The notes beneath the pieces are model-generated. The model did no database searches and was not told the DNA's origin. It worked only from the letters and a program-made list of their open reading frames with translations. A DNA stretch of 64,000 bases, taken from Beroe forskalii. Its lineage: Eukaryota; Ctenophora; Nuda; Beroida; Beroidae. Shown here in pieces: positions 59,001 to 64,000 of the stretch. Each line of letters starts with the position of its first letter. The first letter of the stretch is position 1. Position numbers and translations under genes: made by a program. The stretch is from assembly GCA_011033025.1 (NCBI GenBank), contig WFMF01000034.1:248001-312000 (forward strand), written 5' to 3'.

Positions 59001-62000
59001 TACATTTTTGTACATCTTTGTACATTCTTGTACATTTTTACCCAGTAAATCTGAAAGTGTACAAAAATTAGTATGTACAAAAATGTACAAAAATTACGTT
59101 GGCCCCCCCCCCTACATTTATCCGCATATTCTAATTCGCTAAGAATGCACCAATCGCCACTCGCCAAACCACTCACCAAAATGCTGATGAGATCAAGAGA
59201 AGAAAAGAAAGGTATCAAAGAGAGCTGAAATTTTCTGACAAATAGGTCATATATTATGGAGCTCAGGGCTGTACGTATAATTTACGTCAGCATTCAGCAA
59301 TGAACGGTACACTTAGCGATTTATTAAGAAGTCAGTATTCCACCAATCGAATAATAGTTCAGATGGAGTTCTTACTTGGATAAAAGGTTGCTGAGTGACA
59401 TCATAATCAGGGTTAAGAATGGGGATTTGATGACAGAATTATCCGCCGGTTAGAATGGTAGATAAACTTCACAATCAGAATGATTCCCATTTCACTTTAG
59501 TGAATTGATCACGTTGAACCACCCAATCTTTACGTGTACAGCGCCTATTATAATGAACATATTAAGAAGGGAAGGCAGAATCAGGCCAGCAGGTGCTAAT
59601 GGATGTGATAGAATCTTTGTAGCGAGCTCTCTCATGATCACTTTGTGATATATAATGGAGACTTTCCTCCTTTATAAGGGAGCCTTCACTCTGATACAAT
59701 GTCCAGTCTTCTGTGTCGTATAGCTTTATGATGGAATCTTCATTCTATTACAATGTGCAGTCTTCTCGCAGTTATTATGGAGACTTCCCTCTGATACGAT
59801 GCCGTACAATGTCTAGTCTTTTCTCTCTCGTGTAACTTCATAATGGAAACTTTGCTCTTTACAGCTTCAAAATGGAGACTTCGCTCCATCATAATAGGGT
59901 AATGGGTGTCTCTACGCCCACGGCCCATTTAGTTTCAATGCTGTGAACACTTAATGATATACATGAATTTGCTGTTTTCAGTTTTGTATCATAGCTTAGC
60001 GAAAGTTGCTTTTGCTTTTGTTACAGTGTTGTCGTTCTATTCGTTGTTTCGTTACTTTTTTGGACATGTCTCCTCTAGTGTCATGTCTCCTTTTGATCAA
60101 TATTTTAAACGTTGCCCAATCCTTACATTCCTAACATGAATCCTCCAGTAATGGATTTGACGATGTCCTAACCCCCACGGATACAATGACCATATCTTCT
60201 CTGGAAGCTCAACTGATGGGGATCTCCCTCAACCTCTCTCGTATTGATGATTTCGAGATATACGATATCTTAGAGTAGGTGATAATTTTCACTCAATGTT
60301 ATTTTATACATGAATTCTCAGACGCTTCGATTTTGTCAAAGAAAAATCAAATTTCTTCAATGTAACCCCCTGAAAAGTTAAAATAGCAACAAAAATATCT
60401 GAAATATCTCTCCTGGACTGATTTGGCAATTCTCCGCTGGAATATTATACTCAATGCGTCAGCATACACTGTATGACCTCTTATTGCAATGCTTACAATG
60501 TAGCAGTTCTTGACATGCTGACTTGTAGACTTGTATATCAAGACACGCAGTCCTATCGATCCTATTGCTCCATGCTTTAGTGTTCTAATTTCTACACAAA
60601 TTTTTCGAGTTCTCCTGTTGTTCTTCTCCCGTCAAACATTTGTATGCTATTTCTTCTCTTTCCCCTCAAATTTGCCACACGATGTATTTGTTTATTTTTG
60701 CTCGGATACACTCACTAACATGTTGCTGTACACAACATGCTGTACACACAATCACACTGTATGTCTTGCAGATTTGGCTTTTTACAGTGCGCCTAGTGAA
60801 ATAATGACTAAATATGAACAAAAATAAAGAAGGACATATTTCAATGTCCCCATGCACGTCCGATGTTTTTGTTTGGTACCGGGGTGTGAATAACTGAATA
60901 AGTATTGCCATGTAGGCATTGACCAATGCCGATAAAGTTTAAGTTGATACGTCGTACAGCAAAATATTGCGAATTAGTACGATTTAAATGGTATTAAATG
61001 CTTTGCTTGCTAACAGTTTTTGAGAGAATTTCGTTAGCAAGTACTTGGAGTATAATGGAAAACTCCACATTCTAGCAACTCACGTGGTCTTTTAAAATAA
61101 CAGATACTATTCGATATCCAACGAGCGGTGTTCTCCATTGTGATATTCTCAAAATTTATAACCCCCGTACTGTTAAATGCTTTTGTCTTTGGAGTTGATT
61201 TTTGTAAGTTAAATTTTGAAATTTCTCGTTTTTCTGTGCGGCATACTATGCAGTAAAATTACTGTAATCATAGATATAAGAAATTCATTTGAATCTGTAT
61301 TTTATCCATCTCCCAGTTTAAATTGATTGTAATGTTCTTTGTTTCGCCCATGAAAGACGCAAGCCCTTACGAGGGTTTTCAATCCAAACCCCGTCTCCTA
61401 CGTTCTCCCCCACTAACAATCTAGAATCCTCCCCTAGAAGCAGTTGTCATGGAAATCACCGAGAAGGAAGTAGAAATCTGCGGATTCCCCGTGAAAATAA
61501 CAGACGGACGGCCCTTCTCCCGTCCAGTTCACACCGTCCTCATCCTACGCGGACGCCGAAGCCTCCCCTCCTCCGTCTCCATGACAACCGGAATGACATC
61601 TGCCTCTTCTGTTACTTCCCTTACGAGTGTAGCATCTCTTGAGGGTATTAATTCCTGGGAGGAGGGGTGGAGGAGGAGTATTAGGGAGTTGCAGAGCGGG
61701 GGACATAGAGCGGTGGTGGTGGGGCTGCCAGGGGGCTGTGTCAGGAATAAGGGGGAGGTGATTAGAGGGGTGCTGGAGCTGATCAACAAGGAGGAGGAGA
61801 AGGAGGAACATGGTCAAGAAGAGGAGGAAGAGGAGGAGGGGAACTTTATCAAGATAGAGGGGGATGAAGAGGGTCATGTTACAGCAAATGGAGTCTCAAA
61901 TGGAGTTAATGGCGATGCGAAGATTGGAAAAGAAGCTAATGGAACCCCCACTAAACCGGTGATCGGAGTATCTATTGGAACCAGCAGCAGCTACATCCTC

Positions 62001-63839
62001 CCCCTACTTGATACCCCTAACCAGCTCAGCGGATGGGTTAATATCTCACCAACCAGCATCCCTCCCATAGTATCAACCTCAGCTTCAGACCACACCTTCC
62101 CGAGCTTATTTCACCGAACCAACAGCTCATCTTCCCTCTATTCCTCGGTTTCCGCCTCAAATCTGCATGAGATCCCTTCAAATCATCCAGAGAAGGAAAT
62201 CCCTTCAGATCATCCCAACCAAATCCCACTCCTCCTGGTGTACGGAGAGGAGGAAGTGAAGAGTAGGACTCTTTGTGAGAAGATTCTCAGGGTGGGTGTC
62301 CCTGACAACGTAAGGGTTTCCATGGTGAAGGGATCAGGGGATTTAGCTGTGGATCATGAACATTGGGTCAAGTTGCTGAAGAACTTCCTTGCGTCGTTGT
62401 GACAACGGTTGCCATGGAGATTGAGGATGGGGCTGTAATGCCAGTGGTTTCTTTGGTGATTTCAAATGCTGAGTGTTAAATGCGTTTTTGAAGAATGTTT
62501 TGGAGAAGAGATGATGCTGCATTGAACCTGCTTCTTTGTATCTTGATATAGAAATTGTTTTTTGTGTTTGCAACTGTAATGAAATAATGAAATAATGAAT
62601 TAATGAAATTGTTTTATTGTTCTTGCAAAATATTATGATTGGTTGACTACCACGGAAAAAGTCAAAAGCATACAAATTCTCCAAAGTTATCGCTACTGAT
62701 TAATCAAGCTCGATTCCGATGAACTGGTGTCAAACTTCGCTACATATAACTATAATAATATCACGGCACCGTTATAGGCTCTGTCACTGATAATGTGTAC
62801 CTTGATAGGCTTGCACTAATTAGTGCTCCCCCGTTAGAAGTAGTGCTGCGACAAACCTTACAGCTTTCCTTTTAATCCCGCACTCCCATAACGGAGACTG
62901 GATCGTTCCTTGACAGTCCTCTCAAGTTCAAGAGGACTGCCGACTGAGTTCAAATTAATTCTTACTGATTCATTTCTGTGGAACTTTTAGTTAGTAGTGC
63001 GACAAGCCCTACAGCTTTCCTTGCATACCGGTGACATTCGCCTAATGGGCTGGATCGTTCCCTGGACATTAGTGAAGTAGAGAATGCAGCCTCTCATTTT
63101 TTGCTGAGGGTCCAAGGGAAAATATATCTGAGTTCAAATTCATCATGACTATAAATTCATATATCTGAGTAAAACTTTATCCTGAAACTAAAGTTTAATT
63201 CCTTATCGATTCATTTCTCATTTTTTGAAGCTAACTGCAACCCCATGAATATGTTAATGTGTGTTGCTAGTGGCGTAATTTAATCCGGTTTTAGTCATGC
63301 CCCCTCTGCTTTCAATGAAATGAGACTGTACATTAAACATTTCTTAAACACTGAAAATTACTCATTTGGCAGGGAAACTTATCTTGAAATTATAATTGTT
63401 TTGAGATTTTAACACACGCTTATCTCAATGCAACACATCGGAACAAGTGTCCATGTACTTGCCCTTTTCACGAATTAATATCCTATCACACGCGGCTAAT
63501 CTTTCCGAAAATAAATGTTTAGAATTTAAAGTTTCATTTTAACAGTACAGAAAATAAATGTTAAAATTTGAAGTTTTATTTTAACAGTACAAAAACTTTA
63601 AAATGAAACAAAATGAAACGGAAATTGATCTCCTTTTCGCAATTTGGATCAAAACATTTTTTTGGGCGAGATGGCTTTCATGTTCTGCTTATCCTATTCG
63701 AATGCTTCCTTATGATCATTTATGGCGTTTCAAGCTCACACCAACACCAGCTGTATTTGTGTTTTTGACAACTTATAACTTTTCAGGGACGAAGACAATC
63801 TTCTTGACAGATTGAGAAAGAGGAAAGAAAAGAAACTTG
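41207..63839 (+). CDS. Unrecognised low-complexity Pro/Ser/Arg/Glu protein, long multi-exon gene (partial)
   Basis: Proposed exons: 41207-41307, 44725-44949, 45125-45273, 45462-45608, 45763-45920, 60149-60274 and 63787-63839, all with GT-AG borders and matching phases throughout. The product begins MRLEEQAAPPPPPEKERTSR, then EIRSTRIDDILKSVSASGSL, a polyproline tract, RDIKDILASHRSRPRRP, Ser/Pro-rich and RS-like segments (SRTRSPRTSRRREKK), a Glu/Lys stretch (EEKKEEPRRKKREKKEDKK), then SSLEAQLMGISLNLSRIDD and DEDNLLDRLRKRKEKK. It runs past the window. RIDDIL and RIDDFEIYDIL may be related short motifs. The join of 45920 to 60149 implies a 14.2-kb intron and rests only on phase (CC|T); two genes are an alternative. 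The ATG is the first in frame, but a preceding CTTGTACAG could be an acceptor. No domain recognised; a disordered adaptor is a guess. Confidence 0.5.
42405..42565. repeat. ~18-bp minisatellite (GGTCACGACCTGTTCT)
   Basis: About nine imperfect tandem units in an intron; the last three drift to GATCACGATMTGTTT. Confidence 0.85.
42804..42855 (-). repeat. Dispersed ~65-bp element, reverse copy
   Basis: In complement: GTCTGATGTCAGTAACACTC, then TATTCTATGAAAATGACGTCATC. The core and the intact TGACGTCA palindrome remain; the outer ends are lost. Confidence 0.55.
45921..47934. other. Start of large intron, no supported feature
   Basis: Open frames are short and without recognisable domains; no clear repeats or RNA genes seen. 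Confidence 0.4.
47935..49903. repeat. Regularly spaced palindromes AAAAAGTTGCTT..AAGCAACTTTTT
   Basis: Near-identical hairpins lie at 47935-47958, 48281-48308 (13-bp perfect stem, 2-nt loop), 48620-48645, 48969-48994 and 49322-49347; their centres are 348, 338, 349 and 353 bp apart. A closely spaced, partly decayed pair follows at 49851-49875 and 49881-49903. Stems are conserved, while loops (CT, CA, CCTA, TTTAGG, TTGG) vary and the sequence between hairpins shows no similarity I can see. It lies in the large intron. Confidence 0.85.
50193..50247 (-). repeat. Dispersed ~65-bp element, reverse copy
   Basis: In complement: GGCGATCTCAAATCGTCAGT, then CATGATAATGACGTCACTC. Confidence 0.55.
50386..50453 (+). 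repeat. Dispersed ~65-bp element
   Basis: AGGCGGTCGAACGTCATCAG, then GCTATCATAATGACGTCATC, ending CTGCCTATTTCTC like the 11185 copy. The left AAGGCGGTCGAA has a short extra duplicate just upstream (50373). Confidence 0.7.
50583..50620. repeat. Perfect 15-bp hairpin
   Basis: GTTTTCTCTCTAGTT at 50583-50597 pairs fully with AACTAGAGAGAAAAC at 50606-50620 across an 8-nt loop. It is followed almost directly by the element copy at 50633. Confidence 0.75.
50633..50705 (+). repeat. Dispersed ~65-bp element
   Basis: AAAGGCGATTCAACTTCATA, then GCGCTATGAAAATGACAACA, ending CTTAACCGCCTATTTTTC. The TGACGTCA has decayed to TGACAACA while both ends persist. Confidence 0.65.
51694..51755 (-). repeat. Dispersed ~65-bp element, reverse copy
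   Basis: In complement: GCCGGTCAACATCATCAACA, then GAGCTGTCATAATGACGTCG. Confidence 0.55.
51997..52052 (+). repeat. Dispersed ~65-bp element
   Basis: GATGTCATCAAATCAACTCT, then GCGCTATGATGATAATTCGA, ending ACATCCGCCTA. The right end is intact; the palindrome is lost. Confidence 0.55.
52807..52863 (-). repeat. Dispersed ~65-bp element, reverse copy
   Basis: In complement: AATAGGCGTTCCTTCGTCAT, then CCCTGATGATGACGTCACAA. The AATAGGCG end is retained. Confidence 0.6.
53053..53163. mobile_element. Element with G-run terminus, left end preserved
   Basis: G11-CAACGTAATTTTTGTACATT, then TTTTACCCAGTAAATCTGAA, then TATGTACAAAAATGTAC repeats. Homologous to 58997-59112, which keeps the opposite terminus; together they define an element of about 110 bp ending in G9-10-CCAACG. 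A perfect CCAAC end is shared with the element at 21302. Confidence 0.65.
53225..53375. repeat. Foldback: 59-bp near-perfect inverted repeat
   Basis: Arm 53225-53283 (TATCACCACCAAAACCGTTG...) pairs with 53317-53375 with about one mismatch around a 33-nt loop. Such a long, almost exact hairpin implies recent origin or active homogenisation. Confidence 0.85.
53385..54035. repeat. Two successive tandem repeats with CACGTG
   Basis: First, units of about 33 bp (AACCCACGTTACTTGCCC) at 53395-53520. Then about three units of some 145 bp at 53570-54035: AATTTCTACAAAACGTCCGC, GAACTCACGTGCT, AACCAGATCTAATTTCATGT, AATCAAGTCGAAAATCC. A solitary fragment of the second unit recurs at 55020-55110. Confidence 0.75.
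54160..55800. repeat. Three degenerate copies of an interspersed repeat
   Basis: The order GACGTCAT...CATAGCCTAAGCCACA...CTCTACCATTT/CTTGAGATCTCA..TTTAAG recurs at 54375-54530, 54735-54890 and 55625-55780. A second shared block (GAGGTCTTAAAGCATC type) lies at 54250 and 55510. Non-coding. Confidence 0.65.
55989..56027. repeat. 39-bp poly-T run
   Basis: Uninterrupted T39. Just after it, CTGTGAGGGGGTTGC (56032-56046) is the exact complement of 54946-54960, so the interval may be an element with 15-bp inverted ends. Confidence 0.85.
56702..57215. repeat. Large foldback, arms ~185 bp
   Basis: The left arm 56702-56890 and the right arm about 57030-57215 are complementary over nearly their whole length, with few mismatches, around a loop of about 140 bp. 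GATATGTCACT occurs at the outer and inner end of each arm, and CACTGGAGGTGAAGTC, CCCCTTGTCTAGCGATCGTA and CAACACGTGAT lie in between. No coding frame. Probably a foldback or MITE-type element. Confidence 0.8.
57367..57932. repeat. 20-bp direct repeats flanking ~526 bp
   Basis: GTTAGCTGACAGGAGCTATA occurs at 57367-57386 and 57913-57932. Between them is AT-rich sequence ending in a 14-bp hairpin, CACTTAATTAGTGC/GCACTAATTAAGTG (57846-57888), with other CACTTTATTAGTG-like segments near 57440. A long target duplication or remnant terminal repeats are both possible. Confidence 0.6.
58301..58415. repeat. 25-bp perfect hairpin plus GTCCGTGA tandem repeat
   Basis: 58301-58325 (CACGGACATTAATATTCACG..) pairs perfectly with 58329-58353 across a 3-nt loop. 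The right arm opens a tandem series of about 15-bp units ATTAATGTCCGTGA to 58415; three further units occur at 58650-58705. Confidence 0.85.
58997..59112. mobile_element. Element with C-run terminus, right end preserved
   Basis: TTTTGTACATCTTTGTACAT, TTTTACCCAGTAAATCTGAA, then TACAAAAATTACGTTGGCC followed by a C run. Same element as 53053-53163. Confidence 0.65.
59392..59448 (-). repeat. Dispersed ~65-bp element, reverse copy
   Basis: In complement: GGCGGATAATTCTGTCATCA, then AACCCTGATTATGATGTCAC. Confidence 0.55.
59650..59890. repeat. Degenerate tandem repeat, 60-80 bp units
   Basis: TATAATGGAGACTTTCCTC and GATACAATGTCCAGTCTTCT recur four or five times with heavy divergence, immediately before the exon at 60149. 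Confidence 0.55.
61449..62402 (+). CDS. ABHD14-like alpha/beta-hydrolase fold protein, likely catalytically dead
   Basis: A single-exon frame of 317 residues, nested in the same orientation inside the intron 60275-63786. Order and spacing of motifs follow ABHD14A/B: PVHTVLILRG, SWEEGWRRSIRELQSGGHRA, VVVGLPG, KPVIGVSIGTSSSYILPLLD, LSGWVNISPTSIPPI, IPLLLVYGEEEV and VKGSGDLAV..HWVKLLKNFL. In ABHD14B the triad is Ser-Asp-His, by my recollection S111/D162/H188. Aligned positions here are G177, E269 and D298, and HG of the oxyanion strand is RG, so a pseudoenzyme is likely. Two insertions are unusual: a Glu-rich stretch at 115-165 and a Ser-rich one at 208-255. Start chosen at the ATG before EITEKEVEICG, which matches the family N-terminus. 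The family call is good; the function is unknown. Confidence 0.75.
   Translation: MEITEKEVEICGFPVKITDGRPFSRPVHTVLILRGRRSLPSSVSMTTGMTSASSVTSLTSVASLEGINSWEEGWRRSIRELQSGGHRAVVVGLPGGCVRNKGEVIRGVLELINKEEEKEEHGQEEEEEEEGNFIKIEGDEEGHVTANGVSNGVNGDAKIGKEANGTPTKPVIGVSIGTSSSYILPLLDTPNQLSGWVNISPTSIPPIVSTSASDHTFPSLFHRTNSSSSLYSSVSASNLHEIPSNHPEKEIPSDHPNQIPLLLVYGEEEVKSRTLCEKILRVGVPDNVRVSMVKGSGDLAVDHEHWVKLLKNFLASL
62860..63150. repeat. ~150-bp imperfect tandem duplication
   Basis: GTAGTGCTGCGACAAACCTT, CAGCTTTCCTT, GGCTGGATCGTTCC and CTGAGTTCAAATT are in the same order at 62860-62960 and 62994-63145. Confidence 0.7.
63514..63598. repeat. 42-bp tandem duplication
   Basis: GAAAATAAATGTTTAGAATT / GAAAATAAATGTTAAAATTT, each followed by TTTTAACAGTAC: two adjacent copies. 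Confidence 0.8.
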
Positions 63840-64000
63840 GTGAGTTGGAACACCTGCTTATTGAAACGTTTCTTACGATTTGTAGTACATGAAATCCCTG
63901 ACTCGGGCATCTCGCCAAAACGAGTCAAGTGATGAGTAACTTGCATACATGCGTCAGAATAGCTCTTTACATTCGAGTCGTTATGTTTTCCCTAGAAATG

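Noticed and set aside
61529-61877. Minus-strand frames opposite the ABHD14-like gene
   Set aside because: Antisense shadows of the Glu-rich coding insertion.

Overview
The window is nuclear DNA from an invertebrate animal; I cannot name the species. Genes are split by GT-AG introns and both strands are used. Recognisable products are eukaryotic or animal proteins: ribosomal protein L3, a Polycomb RING1/RNF2 E3 ligase, EMC2 (TTC35), holocarboxylase synthetase and an ABHD14-like protein. The DNA is AT-rich and full of short inverted-repeat elements, minisatellites and C/G homopolymers. Three coding breaks fit single extra bases (in RPL3, in a proline-rich gene and at the EMC2 start), so some uncorrected assembly indels are likely.

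Layout. 1-6.9 kb is non-coding, with a curious 15-bp motif cluster, microsatellites and a TA-flanked inverted-repeat element. 6.9-16.2 kb (+) holds an unrecognised Asn/Ser- and Pro-rich multi-exon gene. 18.8-27.1 kb (+) is RPL3, whose introns carry at least two inverted-repeat elements and a degenerate repeat array. 28.8-31.6 kb (-) is RING1/RNF2 in eight exons, one intron being GC-AG. 32.3-34.5 kb (-) is EMC2, in which one expected exon is not visible. 35.4-36.9 kb (-) and 38.9-40.6 kb (+) form a divergent pair of intronless, AT-rich, CpG-poor genes: holocarboxylase synthetase, and a three-domain pterin enzyme (FolB/FolX-like, FolK, FolM/PTR1-like). 41.2-63.8 kb (+) appears to be one long gene for a low-complexity Pro/Ser/Arg/Glu protein. 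Its roughly 14-kb intron holds a regularly spaced hairpin series and many repeats, and a later intron contains an intronless ABHD14-like gene whose three catalytic positions all look substituted.

The most interesting items are: the pterin fusion gene, since animals do not make folate de novo, beside an equally unusual biotin-ligase gene; five 23-28-bp palindromes spaced about 345 bp apart with unrelated spacers; a dispersed element of about 65 bp carrying TGACGTCA, seen at least 12 times; an inverted-repeat element family with G9-CCAAC ends; and the candidate ABHD14 pseudoenzyme.
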